In this document: positions 1 to 9,650 of the stretch, piece after piece
Numbering within the stretch: position 1 is the first letter of the stretch
Layout: each line of letters begins with the position of its first letter
Assembly: GCA_015295945.1 (NCBI GenBank)
Contig: DVED01000207.1
Span: forward strand, 1 to 64,000
Reading direction: 5' to 3'
From: Oscillatoriales cyanobacterium M59_W2019_021
Lineage (GTDB): Bacteria > Cyanobacteriota > Cyanobacteriia > Cyanobacteriales > Geitlerinemataceae
Length of the DNA: 64,000 nt
Program-made: the position numbers and the translations under genes
Notes under the pieces: generated by a model
Database searches by the model: none
What the model saw: only the letters and a program-made list of their open reading frames with translations
What the model was told of the DNA's origin: nothing

Positions 1-22
1 CTCCCCCACTCCCCTTTCTCTC

Positions 23-1618
23 GTGGATTCATCTGCTGATTCTACTGCTGAAAAGTTTCGACAGCTACAGGCACAATTGCGCGATCGCTGGCAAAGTATC
101 GATCGATTCGATCGCAGCGATTGTGATATTCTCGTCCTTCCGTCTCTGACGTTAGACCAACGGGAAATGCAAAAAGTGGAGGGCGCGCACCACTACGAAG
201 AACGGTTGCTGTTTTCCCTGATTCGCTTGTGGAACCCGCAAACTCGGCTGATTTACGTCACGTCGCAACCCCTGCCGTCGATCGTGGTGGAATATTATTT
301 GCAAGCCCTGCCCGGAATGCCATTTTCCCACGCCCGCGATCGCTTGCTGTTGTTTTCGACCTACGATTCTTCTGCCAAGCCACTCACCCAAAAACTGTTA
401 GAACGTCCTCGGTTGCTAACGCGAATTCGCCAAGCCTTTCGCCCGGAAAAATCCTACATGGTGTGCTTCAATGCCACGGCTTTAGAACGAGATTTATCGG
501 TAGCGTTGGGAATTCCATTGCTGGCATCCGATCCGGATTTATTGTATTGGGGGACGAAAAGCGGCAGCCGCCAAATTTTTGCCGAAGCGAAAATTCCCTA
601 TCCCGACGGTAGCGAGTTGGCGAATACAGCGGAGGATTTGGCGGAAGCAGCAGCACAGTTATGGGAACGCCAACCGCAATTACAGCGAATGGTGGTGAAA
701 CTCAACGAAGGGTTTTCGGGGGAAGGCAACGCAATTTTAGACTTGCAATCGCTGCGAGATATACCGACAAATCAACGGGTGAAAGTCATTCGCGACAGCT
801 TTCCCAATTTGCGATTTCAAGCCGAGGGGGAATGCTGGGAAAATTATGCCAGTCGCCTGCCGGAATTGGGGGCAATTGTCGAAGCGTTTGTGGAAGGAGA
901 GATTAAACGATCACCCAGCGTTCAGTGTCGAATTACCCCCGTTGGCGATGTCGAAATTCTATCGACTCACGACCAAATTTTAGGCGGTCCTGACGGTCAA
1001 GTTTATCTCGGTTGCCGCTTTCCCGCCGATGAAGCCTATCGATTGCAACTGCAAGAAATGGGAAGGCTCGTGGGGGAAAATTTGGCGAAAAAGGGGGCTT
1101 TGGAACGGTTCGGCGTCGATTTTATGGCAGTGCATCGCCAGGGAGATGAGTGGGATTTGCAGGCGATCGAAATTAACCTGCGAAAAGGAGGAACTACTCA
1201 CCCGTTTATGACGATGAAACTGCTGACGAACGGTCGTTACGATCGATCGACGGGTTTGTTCTACAGCCAGCAGCAAAGACCCAAATATTATATCGCTTCG
1301 GATAATTTACAAAAAGCAGCGTATCGGGGACTTTTACCGCAAGATTTAGTGGATATTATCGCCTACCATCGCTTGCATTTCGATAGTAGTACGGAGACGG
1401 GAACGGTGTTTCATTTAATGGGCTGTTTGTCGGAATTTGGAAAGCTGGGGTTAACCTGCATTGGCAATTCTCTTCGGGAAGCGGAAGAAATTTACGATCG
1501 GGTGGTAGCGGTTTTGGATGCGGAAACCCATCCCGATTGTATTACCGATAACTCCCATATTTTGCCAATCAAATTATCACCCAGAAATCCAATTAATTGG
1601 GATGAAAGTACGTTTTGA
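23..1618 (+). CDS. ATP-grasp ligase, PGM1-type peptide ligase relative
   Basis: A 531-residue ATP-grasp family protein. It would activate a carboxylate with ATP and join it to an amine. The first ~200 residues (with an ILVLPSLTLDQRE segment and a HYEERLLFS segment) resemble the pre-ATP-grasp region of cyanobacterial proteins annotated as PGM1-related peptide ligases. The middle carries ATP-grasp features: VVKLNEGFSGEGNA as the glycine-rich loop, IVEAFVEGEIKRSPSVQ, and the metal-binding segment AIEINLRKGGTTHPF. The last ~110 residues resemble the PGM1 C-terminal domain. The GTG start has only pyrimidine-rich sequence upstream and lies near the window edge, so the true start is uncertain. The substrate is unknown, and no peptide precursor or biosynthetic partner is visible downstream. 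Confidence 0.75.
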   Translation: MDSSADSTAEKFRQLQAQLRDRWQSIDRFDRSDCDILVLPSLTLDQREMQKVEGAHHYEERLLFSLIRLWNPQTRLIYVTSQPLPSIVVEYYLQALPGMPFSHARDRLLLFSTYDSSAKPLTQKLLERPRLLTRIRQAFRPEKSYMVCFNATALERDLSVALGIPLLASDPDLLYWGTKSGSRQIFAEAKIPYPDGSELANTAEDLAEAAAQLWERQPQLQRMVVKLNEGFSGEGNAILDLQSLRDIPTNQRVKVIRDSFPNLRFQAEGECWENYASRLPELGAIVEAFVEGEIKRSPSVQCRITPVGDVEILSTHDQILGGPDGQVYLGCRFPADEAYRLQLQEMGRLVGENLAKKGALERFGVDFMAVHRQGDEWDLQAIEINLRKGGTTHPFMTMKLLTNGRYDRSTGLFYSQQQRPKYYIASDNLQKAAYRGLLPQDLVDIIAYHRLHFDSSTETGTVFHLMGCLSEFGKLGLTCIGNSLREAEEIYDRVVAVLDAETHPDCITDNSHILPIKLSPRNPINWDESTF

Positions 1619-1626
1619 TTGAAAGA

Positions 1627-1650
1627 AGTTCAGGAGTTCAGGAGTTCAGA
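1627..1650. repeat. Short tandem repeat, AGTTCAGG x3
   Basis: Three tandem copies of the 8-mer AGTTCAGG (the last ending in A), just after the ATP-grasp gene. Related 'caggagt' strings recur near 19620 and 52660. It belongs to the intergenic short tandem repeats of this genome. Confidence 0.7.
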
Positions 1651-1727
1651 ATATTTCTCCTGTAGGCGCAGCCAGTGCGAAGCACTTACTCCTGTATTTT
1701 TCTCGGTCAGCCTTCAGATTTCAGCCG

Positions 1728-2075
1728 TCAGCCATCGGCGGACTCATCCTCTTTTTCATCCTCAGCCGGATTTTCGTCGGCATCGCTGTTGAGGATCGCT
1801 TGCAGTTTCATGCGGGGAATGTAGGGCCAACCGCCCTCGGATTCGATATCCCGCAGGAGGGCATAAAGTGCTTGTCGGTTGTTGGGTAATGCGGGTTGAA
1901 AGTGGAGATCGCAAACCTCTCGGTGGAGAGCTTCTAAGGTTCGCAGTAATGCTAGCAGGGTTATAGGATCTCCGGGCGATCGGTTGGCGGTTTCTCGCAC
2001 GAGGGTAGAAATCGCCTCAAGTTGAATTCGGACATCTTTCTCGTTCGATGACTGTGGGGGTATACTCGAGTTCAT
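1728..2075 (-). CDS. Hypothetical acidic protein (115 aa)
   Basis: Unrecognised small soluble protein. It is predicted to be mostly helical (residues 15-75), with segments such as ISTLVRETANRSPGDPITLL and ALYALLRDIESEGGWPYIPRMKL. It ends in a strongly acidic, disordered-looking tail (residues ~95-115). It has no signal peptide, membrane segment or Cys/His cluster. The ATG start has only a weak GAG-type ribosome site. It lies between the ATP-grasp gene and the RTX gene and is transcribed against both, so it is probably monocistronic. The codon use and the sensible amphipathic helices argue for a real gene, but no function can be assigned. Confidence 0.55.
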   Translation of the reverse strand: MNSSIPPQSSNEKDVRIQLEAISTLVRETANRSPGDPITLLALLRTLEALHREVCDLHFQPALPNNRQALYALLRDIESEGGWPYIPRMKLQAILNSDADENPAEDEKEDESADG

Positions 2076-2307
2076 GTTCTTAATCTCGCTGAAATTTGCA
2101 CTTCACTAGTATGCACCGAGTCTGGGAAACGATCGAAGTGTGAGTGCATTCTGTCGATCGGTGGTCGTTCTCACCATTTTCTACCAAAATAGTGGAGGAT
2201 AGGTGCGACGACCCAAATAGAGCGGAGAGCCTGAGACCGCAAGGAGGGAACCGATCCGGCGATCGATCGTCGTCTGAGAACAGTGAGAGGAAATTAAAAT
2301 CGAGGTT

Positions 2308-4842
2308 ATGGCAGACATTACGGGAACCCCAGGCGTAGATTCGCTGTTCGGAAGTTTGAGTGCCGATGCGATCGTTGCGTTAGCCGGAGACGACGTCGCA
2401 TTTGGATCGGATGGAGAGGACATCATCTTCGGGAATTCCGGGAACGATGCCTTGGCCGGAAACCAGGGGAACGACACGATTAATAGCGGTCGGGACAACG
2501 ATGTCATCCTCGGCGGTCAAGGAGACGATCTTGGTAGCGGCGACGACGGCAGCGATTGGATTTTCGGCAATTTGGGATCGGATACCCTTTTCGGCAATCT
2601 CGGCGACGATTCCATCTTTGGCGGTCAGCAAGACGATGTGATTTTCGGCGGTCAGGGAAACGATGTCATCTCCGGGGATTTCGGGAACGATGTCATCTCC
2701 GGCGATAAGGGAACCGACAGCCTCTCCGGCGGTGCGGGACAGGATATCTTCGTCCTCACCAAAGGCGGTGGCGGGGCAACTCCTGCCGATGCCGATCTGA
2801 TTTTAGACTTTCGGGAGGGCGATCGCCTCGGTTTGGCGCCCGGTTTGAATTTAGCAGAAATTAATATTCAATTCGTTGCCACGGGGAACGGCATCGGGGA
2901 TGTCATCATCCGCGACCTCAGCGAGAATACCGGAAGTTATTTGGCGATCGTCAAAAACGTCGCCCAAACTCTGATTACTCGCGATACTTTCACTACGGAT
3001 TTGACGCCCATTGTCGATGATGGTTCCGGTGGCGGCGATGGCGGTGGCGACGGTGGTGGTGACGGCGGCAGTGGTGCGATCGATCCTACCCCACCCCTAG
3101 CACGCAGGATCGTCCTCAACATCGGCGAAGATACCCCCATCTCCACCCAATTCGATGCCAGCGATGCCAATAACGATCCGCTAACCTTCACCATTGTCAA
3201 TCCCCCCACCAATGGATCGGTGAACCTCATCGGGTTGCCCAACGGCTTCTTTTCCTACAGCCCCGGTCGCAACTTCAGCGGTTCCGACTCCTTTACCTAT
3301 CAAGCCAACGACGGCACGGCACTATCCAACGTCGCCACTGTCACCATCAACATTTTTGCGATCGAAGATGTCCCCGTAGCCGACACCAAAACCGTTGCTG
3401 TCGATACCATCAACTCATCTCCGATTACCCTCACGGGAAGCGACGGCGATGGCGATCCCCTCTCGTTTAAAGTCACGAGTTTGCCCGAAAACGGAACGCT
3501 GTTTCAAGCTACCCCAGAAATGACACGAGGTGCGGAAATTACCGCAAATACCGTCATCACAAACCCCGAAGGCATCGTCATTTTCGTTCCCGAGCCAGGA
3601 GCAACTGCACCTAGTTCTTTCAACTATGTCGCTAACGATGGCAAAGCCGAATCGGCAGAGGCAATCGTAACGTTAAATTTGGGGAATGTCGCTGCCAATA
3701 GTGCACCGGGTATCGATTTAAATGGAAATACCGTTGATGGGTTAGATTTTACAGCCCGGTTTAGAGGTCCTGAAGTGGCAATTGTCGATCCGGTCAACTT
3801 AAATGTCGGCGATGCGGACAACGATGAGATAGCATCTGCTACAGTAACAATCACTAACTTAAAAGATGGTGTCTCGGAGATTCTCGATGTCACGATCGCT
3901 CACGATATTAGTAAGAGTTACAATTCCGCAACGGGAACTTTGACTCTCAGCGGTTTTGCTACTGTCAGCGAATATGCAGAAGTCCTGCGAACGGTGACTT
4001 ATAACAACACCGCTCTCACACCTACTCCAGGTGCTCGCACTATCACCTTCACAGTCAACGACGGAAAAGAAAACAGCGTTCCTGCTGTTAGCACGGTTTA
4101 CTATCCAGACGATACGGTTAGAATTACCACTGGTACTCGCGCTACCAGTATCCCTGCTAGTGCCTTTCTGGTCAATGATGGCGGAGTCGGTCTCAGTATG
4201 ACCGGTACGAATATGCTACCGGGAGGCGTAACGGAAATAGGAGGAGTGCCAATTTCCGAGCTTAATTTCAACAATCCAGCCGATGGTAGCACTTTTACTT
4301 ACACCTTCGCAGAGAGTTCTGGAAATACGGGAACCGCAAAAGTCACTATCTTGAGAGTTGATAGGACGGGGGGGGGAGATATCATTTCTGGCGGCAGTGG
4401 CCCGGATCTGTTAAGAGGCGAGGAGGGCTTCGACACTATTACTGGCGGAGCAGGGGCTGATGTATTTATCTACGAAGATGAAGATGAAGGATCGGGTACT
4501 TTCGATGCAACTCAAGATAATCTTTTAGCGCAAATTTCAACCAACCAGTACGATATCATTCTTGACTTTGCCAAGGGAATTGACAAAATAGGAATAACTC
4601 GAGGGGTCAGAGCCGTGAATGACTTTGCCGATATTTTGCCTGTGGTGCAAACGACTTTTGCGGGAAATATTCTCACTGGATCTCAGCGAATTTTTGCTTA
4701 TGAAACTGGAGGAAGTACCTATATTGTTTACGATGAAGATGGAAACAATATCGCCGGAAATAACAGCCGCATTTTTGCGAAACTAGAGGGAGTAACCGGT
4801 TTGGGAACGCTGAGTATTAATGATTTTAGTTTCATTCCTTAA
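2308..4842 (+). CDS. RTX / cadherin-like secreted calcium-binding protein
   Basis: Large (844 aa) acidic extracellular protein of the type exported by type I secretion. Residues ~10-145 are about a dozen RTX-like nonapeptides (GNQGNDTI, GGQGNDVIS, GGAGQDIF) that bind Ca2+. A hemolysin-type cap follows to ~235. A Gly/Asp linker (~238-262, encoded at 3018-3075) leads to tandem cadherin/Ig-like modules (~265-600) with the typical SYSPGRNFSGSDSFTYQAND and NVATVTI signatures. A second RTX block (GGDIISGGSGPDLL, ITGGAGADVFIY) and a C-terminal beta-rich domain finish the protein. There is no N-terminal signal peptide, as expected for type I export. The ATG at 2308 has GAGG just upstream. A run of nine G (4368-4376) lies in frame before the second RTX block. 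The 3' end overlaps the convergent kinase gene by 11 bp. It is probably a surface or matrix adhesin; the ligand is unknown. Confidence 0.85.
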   Translation: MADITGTPGVDSLFGSLSADAIVALAGDDVAFGSDGEDIIFGNSGNDALAGNQGNDTINSGRDNDVILGGQGDDLGSGDDGSDWIFGNLGSDTLFGNLGDDSIFGGQQDDVIFGGQGNDVISGDFGNDVISGDKGTDSLSGGAGQDIFVLTKGGGGATPADADLILDFREGDRLGLAPGLNLAEINIQFVATGNGIGDVIIRDLSENTGSYLAIVKNVAQTLITRDTFTTDLTPIVDDGSGGGDGGGDGGGDGGSGAIDPTPPLARRIVLNIGEDTPISTQFDASDANNDPLTFTIVNPPTNGSVNLIGLPNGFFSYSPGRNFSGSDSFTYQANDGTALSNVATVTINIFAIEDVPVADTKTVAVDTINSSPITLTGSDGDGDPLSFKVTSLPENGTLFQATPEMTRGAEITANTVITNPEGIVIFVPEPGATAPSSFNYVANDGKAESAEAIVTLNLGNVAANSAPGIDLNGNTVDGLDFTARFRGPEVAIVDPVNLNVGDADNDEIASATVTITNLKDGVSEILDVTIAHDISKSYNSATGTLTLSGFATVSEYAEVLRTVTYNNTALTPTPGARTITFTVNDGKENSVPAVSTVYYPDDTVRITTGTRATSIPASAFLVNDGGVGLSMTGTNMLPGGVTEIGGVPISELNFNNPADGSTFTYTFAESSGNTGTAKVTILRVDRTGGGDIISGGSGPDLLRGEEGFDTITGGAGADVFIYEDEDEGSGTFDATQDNLLAQISTNQYDIILDFAKGIDKIGITRGVRAVNDFADILPVVQTTFAGNILTGSQRIFAYETGGSTYIVYDEDGNNIAGNNSRIFAKLEGVTGLGTLSINDFSFIP

Positions 4843-5842
4843 TCTCGAGGTCGAACACCATTAATGCCGCACCGTATGCGGCTTCGTGACGGGGTTCGAT
4901 CGCGTTAGCGTTGGGGAAATTTTCGGCAAAGGAGGCAAGAAAGGCTTGGCGTAAATAAGCAGATTGCCAAGCCCCACCCAAGGTAACGACTTCAAAGGGT
5001 TCTTCGGGTTGAAATAACGCTGTCGCAGCAACTTTAACGGCTAATACGAGTTCTCGGGCAGCATCGTTGAGAATTTGGCGGGCAACGGCATCTCCCTCGG
5101 CAGCCGATCGATCGACCCACTGAGATAGGGCGGCAATTTCCATCACCCCCCAACCTCGTCGATAGACCACTTCTACGAGATCTTCCGCACGATGCAGCCC
5201 TAAATGCCCCAGCAAATGCCCCGTCATACTGGTTTGGGGCGATCGCCCGTCTAAGGCTCTCATCACCACTTGCAGCCCCTGTCGGGCAATCCAATACCCG
5301 CTGCCTTCGTCGCCGAGGAGATAACCCCAACCCCCGACTCGTTTGGTTTCGCCTCGAGCGTTGCGTCCCCAGACGATCGCCCCCGTTCCGGCGATTGCCG
5401 CTATCCCTACATTCGTCCCGATTCCACCAATGAGGGCAATTTCACTGTCGGGACGCACGATCGTCCGTTGGGGTTGTAAATCCCACCGGACGGGCAATTC
5501 CGGACTGTACGCCAACCGTTCCAGCCAAACTTCGACACTTGCCAAATCTTCCGCACGACCGACGCCTGCTAGCCCCAAACCCATGCCGACGATAGTGAGC
5601 GGAGCTCCTGCCGTTGCCTGGAGAATTGCGGCTTCGATCGCCCGATATGCTGCTTCTGCACCAACGGTTTGATAATTTGCCGATCCCGCTTGTCCCCGAC
5701 CCCAAACTTTCCCGGTTTCGTCTACCAACACGCAAGTGGTTTTCGTGCCGCCGCCGTCGATGCCGAGAACGTAGGGGCGATCTCTCGGAATCGTGTCTGT
5801 AATAATTGTTGTTGGAGATCGAAGCTCTTTCAAAATACCCAA
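4832..5842 (-). CDS. BadF/BadG-type sugar kinase (N-acetylglucosamine kinase-like)
   Basis: A 336-residue ASKHA-fold ATPase of the BadF/BadG/BcrA family, most like bacterial N-acetylglucosamine kinases used in salvage of cell-wall amino sugars. Phosphate-1 loop: VLGIDGGGTKTTCVLVDE near residues 25-42. Phosphate-2 region: GTNVGIAAIAGTGAIVWG. Sugar-site and adenosine motifs: GGWGYLLGDEGSGYWI and VTLGGAWQSAYLR. The only usable 5' start for this length is TTG at 5842, and no in-frame ATG precedes the first motif, so the exact start is uncertain. The gene is divergent from the broken GST gene and overlaps the end of the RTX gene by 11 bp. Substrate specificity is inferred from family resemblance. 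Confidence 0.8.
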   Translation of the reverse strand: MGILKELRSPTTIITDTIPRDRPYVLGIDGGGTKTTCVLVDETGKVWGRGQAGSANYQTVGAEAAYRAIEAAILQATAGAPLTIVGMGLGLAGVGRAEDLASVEVWLERLAYSPELPVRWDLQPQRTIVRPDSEIALIGGIGTNVGIAAIAGTGAIVWGRNARGETKRVGGWGYLLGDEGSGYWIARQGLQVVMRALDGRSPQTSMTGHLLGHLGLHRAEDLVEVVYRRGWGVMEIAALSQWVDRSAAEGDAVARQILNDAARELVLAVKVAATALFQPEEPFEVVTLGGAWQSAYLRQAFLASFAENFPNANAIEPRHEAAYGAALMVFDLEIKE

Positions 5843-5935
5843 AATCTCATCAACGTTGTTTATAGCATTTATTGGACGATCGACATTCGATCGAACTAGA
5901 AGGTAAAATCAGAACGAGAATATCGGGGAGACATT

Positions 5936-6891
5936 ATGGCTTTGGGACAGTGAGTCGAAGGAAAATGGACGAGCGATCGCCATCAATCGGACGAAGGCGG
6001 TCGGTTTGTGCGTCCTTCGACCACCTTTCGCAATACCGTCACCGCTGACGGCAGCAGCGGCTATCCGGTAGCATCCGATCGCTATCACCTCTACGTCAGC
6101 CTTGCCTGTCCCTGGGCGCATCGCACGATAATTACGCGCAAATTGAAAGGTCTAGAAGGGGCGATCGGATTGTCGGTTGTCGATCCCTACATGGGCGAAG
6201 ATGGCTGGTTTTTCTCCGACGCTCCCTGCTGCATTCCCGATTCGATCTTCGGGGCAAAATACCTCTGGGAAATTTACGTCAAAGCCGAACCCAATTATAC
6301 CGGAAGAGTGACCGTTCCCGTCTTGTGGGACAAAAAAACGAGACGATCGTTAATAACGAATCTCGAGAAATTATGCGGATGTTCGATCTCGAATTTAACG
6401 CGATCGCCCAAAATAAAACGAGCTTTTGTCCGCCCGAATTACAGGAAGAGATCGATCGGACGATCGATGCCATTTACCAACCCATTAACAACGGTGTCTA
6501 TCGCGCCGGATTTGCCACCACTCAATCGGCATACGAAGAAGGATTAAATGACTTATTTCAGGCATTAGATCGATGGGATAGCCACTTAAGCCAGCAGCGC
6601 TATCTCTGCGGCAGTCAACTCACCGAAGCCGATATTTGTTTGTTCACCACGCTGATTCGATTCGATGCCGTTTACTACGGTCACTTTAAATGCAATCTCC
6701 GCCACATTTGGGACTATCCCAACTTAGGCAACTATCTCAAAGATGTGTATCAATATCCTGGGATTTCAGACACCTGTAACTTCGACCATATCAAGAAACA
6801 TTATTACAAAAGTCACAACAAGATTAATCCTACAGGTATCGTTCCCCAAGGTCCGATTCTCGACCTCGATTCCGGGCATAATCGCCAGTAA
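5936..6891 (+). pseudogene. Glutathione S-transferase (glutathionyl-hydroquinone reductase type), disrupted
   Basis: Remnant of an Omega/Xi-type glutathione transferase (ECM4/YqjG family), which reduces glutathionyl-hydroquinones. The ATG at 5936 opens MALGQ, followed immediately by TGA (5951-5953). Translation then continues in the same frame as VEGKWTSDR, exactly as a family member would. The catalytic segment LACPWAHRTI is intact. At a run of seven A (6332-6338) the frame changes: upstream reads ...VPVLWDKK and the homologous continuation NETIVNNESREIMRM is in the +1-shifted frame, so one A appears to be missing. The C-terminal helical domain then runs undisturbed to the TAA at 6889-6891. 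Two independent lesions make a pseudogene likely. A homopolymer sequencing error could explain the frameshift but not the stop. Confidence 0.8.
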
Positions 6892-6915
6892 AACTTTGGA
6901 TCGATCTCTACTAAC

Positions 6916-9519
6916 TTAAGCAACAATCAAGCGACTAGCCTCATCCGCATCGACGGGTTTAGAGAACAGATACCCTTGAGCAAATTCGCAGCCCAGACTG
7001 CGAAGCATCTTTTTTTGGATAGGAGTTTCTACCCCTTCCGCAACGACGTTCATGCCTAAATTATGGGCTAACGTCACGATCGTCTGTAAAATTTCCGATT
7101 TATCTCGAAACGATTTAATCGGACTGACAAACGATCGATCGATTTTCAAAGTATCTAGAGGAAAGCGGTGTAAATAACTCAAGGAAGAATACCCCGTCCC
7201 GAAATCGTCCATACACAATTGAATTTGTCGTTCTTTCAGTTGTAATAACATCTGGGTTGCCGAATCCGCATTATCCATAATCGCGCTTTCCGTGACTTCC
7301 AGTTTCAGGTTGCCGCCGCGAACCCCTGTTTCTTCAAGAATGCGATCGATTTGGGAAATCAAATTCGTTTGAGAAAATTGCCGACCGGAAATATTGACCG
7401 ATATCTTGAGCGGAATTCGAGGTTGTTTTTGCGCCTCCCAAATGTGGAGTTGACGACACGCTTGAAACAGTACCCATTCTCCTAACGAGACGATTAAACC
7501 CGTTTCTTCGGCAATGGGAATAAACTGACCGGGAGCAATCGATCCCAATTGCGGATGATGCCAGCGAAGCAGCGCCTCGAACCCCACGATTCGAGCAGTT
7601 GCTAGGGAAACGATCGGTTGGTAAACGACTTTAAACTGAGAGTTTTCTGAGCCTCGATCGAGATCGGTAACGGCTCGCCGCAATTCGTTTTCCAGCCGCA
7701 GTTTTTCAGCAAAGCCATCGTGCATTGCCGTATCGAAAATGGCAAAACACGACTGACCTCTTAACTTAGCTCGCTCGGCAACAATATCCGCATCTCGCAG
7801 CAGTTCTTCGGCATAGTTGTATTCCGGAGAACTCAGCGCAATGCCAATCCTGACATTGGTAAAAACTTCTTGGTTGTTGATGTAAAACGGACGAGTTAAA
7901 TCCGTCGTAATCCGTTCGGCAATATCGGTGGCTTCGCTAAGTTGGTGAATTTCTTTGAGGACAATGGCAAACTCATCGCCGCCGAGACGCGCCACCAAAG
8001 CGTTCGCCGGAACGCAATTGCGCAGGCGATACGCCACTTCCACCAACAGGCGATCGCCCCATCGATGTCCCAAACTATCGTTAATGACTTTAAACCGTTC
8101 TAAATCGACGAGCAGAATGGCAAACGAGTCTTGGGGATGTTCTCGTAAGCGATCGATCGATCGTTCCAATTCTTCCATCAACAACGTACGGTTGGGCAAT
8201 CCCGTCAGAAAATCGTGGTGGACGTTATAGCTGAGTTGCTCGATCGCTCGGGTCAATTCCTGCGTGCGTTCTTCGACGCGGCGATCGATCTGCTCTTGCA
8301 GTTGCACCAACTCCACTTCCGCTTGCTGGCGGGCGATCGCCGATGCCATACTGTTAGCTAGGGCTTGCAGCGAGGAAATTTCGCCCCCAGACCACAGGCG
8401 ATCTGTGGGTGGGGTTGTCTGCCGAGATCGGGATCGGCAATCCTCGACGCTCAACCATCCCCAACAGTGACCGCGAACTTCGATGGGAATGGCTGCCACC
8501 GCATGATGCGCATCCGGAGAATTCGGGTCTGCCGCGATCTCCGCCTGAGAGATCCAGCCACTCACCGTGCTGGGGAAAGGGGGCATCGCGACGGCGGAAA
8601 ACCACGGGCACTGGGCGTCTTTCTGGGAGATCGTTCCTCGATTCGTCCATTCGTAACGCAGGCGCATCGTCCATCGATCGGCATCCGCATCCGCCAACCG
8701 CTCCCAAACCCCAACCCGATCGACATCCATGACGTTTCCTAGAATGGCAAGCGATTGCTCCAGAATGCGATCCCACTGTTGCGGCGAGGGTTGAGGCGCC
8801 AAAATTTGGGCGATGGCATCCGCGATTCTCCCGAATCGATCGCCATCGGTCGGTTGGGAATGGGAGTGCATGGGTGTTGTGACCGGAACAAGCGAGTGTG
8901 GTGAAGCGAGAGCTTGCATTAATAATCCTTGCCGTCCGTCTTCCAACTGTGCGCCGGAACACAGACAGGTGACAGCAACGCTGCGATCGGGCGTATCGAC
9001 CCGCCAAGCAGCGATCGCCTCGTCTTCAGCACCGATCCACGTCCAATCTCCCCACAAATTCAGGGCATCTAGCACTAAAAAAGCATTCCATTCCGGTAAA
9101 ATTAAACCATCTCTATTTTCTCGACAACCGAACTCGAGAGCCGAGCGATTGACCCACACAACCTGTCGGCATTCGGTATCCAATACCCATACAGGAGCGG
9201 ACTGTCCATCGAACTGGGAAGGCTCAAATTGACGCAATTGAGTGAAGGCTGAACGATTTGCAAATACCACGGCTCGACAATGTTTGGATAAGGGCTGGGA
9301 TTGATGAAGGGGATAAAAATCCCGAGTCTTAAGGTGTAAGAGCGTGAGTGGACAAGCCCGTGAGATCGCCCTTGACACGAGCAACTCGTCCGTACGATCC
9401 TGCCGATATTTATCTATGGCAGCAAGGTATCGGAGGGTCCAGTGCGATCGCCATATTTCAACGCGAACGAGACACGGGTTGACAGAAAGTGCCGTTCGGA
9501 TTTGAACTTCCTCAAGCAT
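6916..9519 (-). CDS. PAS-GAF-GGDEF-EAL c-di-GMP signalling protein
   Basis: An 867-residue cytoplasmic regulator able in principle to make and degrade cyclic di-GMP. Order: an unassigned N-terminus, a PAS-like domain (~107-170, APVWVLDTECRQVVWVN), a GAF domain (~225-400), a short coiled coil (~400-430), a diguanylate cyclase domain with intact GGDEF at 513-517, and a phosphodiesterase domain with EAL at 648-650 and DDFGTGYSSL at ~771. The position of the usual RxxD inhibitory site before GGDEF reads VPAN, so product inhibition is probably absent. No transmembrane segment is seen. No Cys in the GAF domain sits in an obvious bilin-attachment motif, so light sensing cannot be claimed. It is convergent with the GST remnant; no partner gene is adjacent. 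Confidence 0.92.
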   Translation of the reverse strand: MLEEVQIRTALSVNPCLVRVEIWRSHWTLRYLAAIDKYRQDRTDELLVSRAISRACPLTLLHLKTRDFYPLHQSQPLSKHCRAVVFANRSAFTQLRQFEPSQFDGQSAPVWVLDTECRQVVWVNRSALEFGCRENRDGLILPEWNAFLVLDALNLWGDWTWIGAEDEAIAAWRVDTPDRSVAVTCLCSGAQLEDGRQGLLMQALASPHSLVPVTTPMHSHSQPTDGDRFGRIADAIAQILAPQPSPQQWDRILEQSLAILGNVMDVDRVGVWERLADADADRWTMRLRYEWTNRGTISQKDAQCPWFSAVAMPPFPSTVSGWISQAEIAADPNSPDAHHAVAAIPIEVRGHCWGWLSVEDCRSRSRQTTPPTDRLWSGGEISSLQALANSMASAIARQQAEVELVQLQEQIDRRVEERTQELTRAIEQLSYNVHHDFLTGLPNRTLLMEELERSIDRLREHPQDSFAILLVDLERFKVINDSLGHRWGDRLLVEVAYRLRNCVPANALVARLGGDEFAIVLKEIHQLSEATDIAERITTDLTRPFYINNQEVFTNVRIGIALSSPEYNYAEELLRDADIVAERAKLRGQSCFAIFDTAMHDGFAEKLRLENELRRAVTDLDRGSENSQFKVVYQPIVSLATARIVGFEALLRWHHPQLGSIAPGQFIPIAEETGLIVSLGEWVLFQACRQLHIWEAQKQPRIPLKISVNISGRQFSQTNLISQIDRILEETGVRGGNLKLEVTESAIMDNADSATQMLLQLKERQIQLCMDDFGTGYSSLSYLHRFPLDTLKIDRSFVSPIKSFRDKSEILQTIVTLAHNLGMNVVAEGVETPIQKKMLRSLGCEFAQGYLFSKPVDADEASRLIVA

Positions 9520-9650
9520 AGTCTACGATCTTTGGAAGTGTCATCCCATTCTCTCTGGAGAGTCCTCACCACTAAACCGGATATCTTGCAGAAGGGAAGA
9601 AAGCTGGAGGAGCAGGGGGAGAAAATGTTTGCCAGCGGGAACTGGCGTGT

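Noticed and set aside
5951-5953. TGA in the GST gene as a selenocysteine codon
   Set aside because: The family has no Cys or Sec at this N-terminal position, no SECIS-like hairpin follows, and a second lesion is present downstream.
6325-6345. Programmed frameshift at the A7 run of the GST gene
   Set aside because: Slippage on A7 is possible in principle, but the early stop codon already blocks expression, so decay or read error is simpler.
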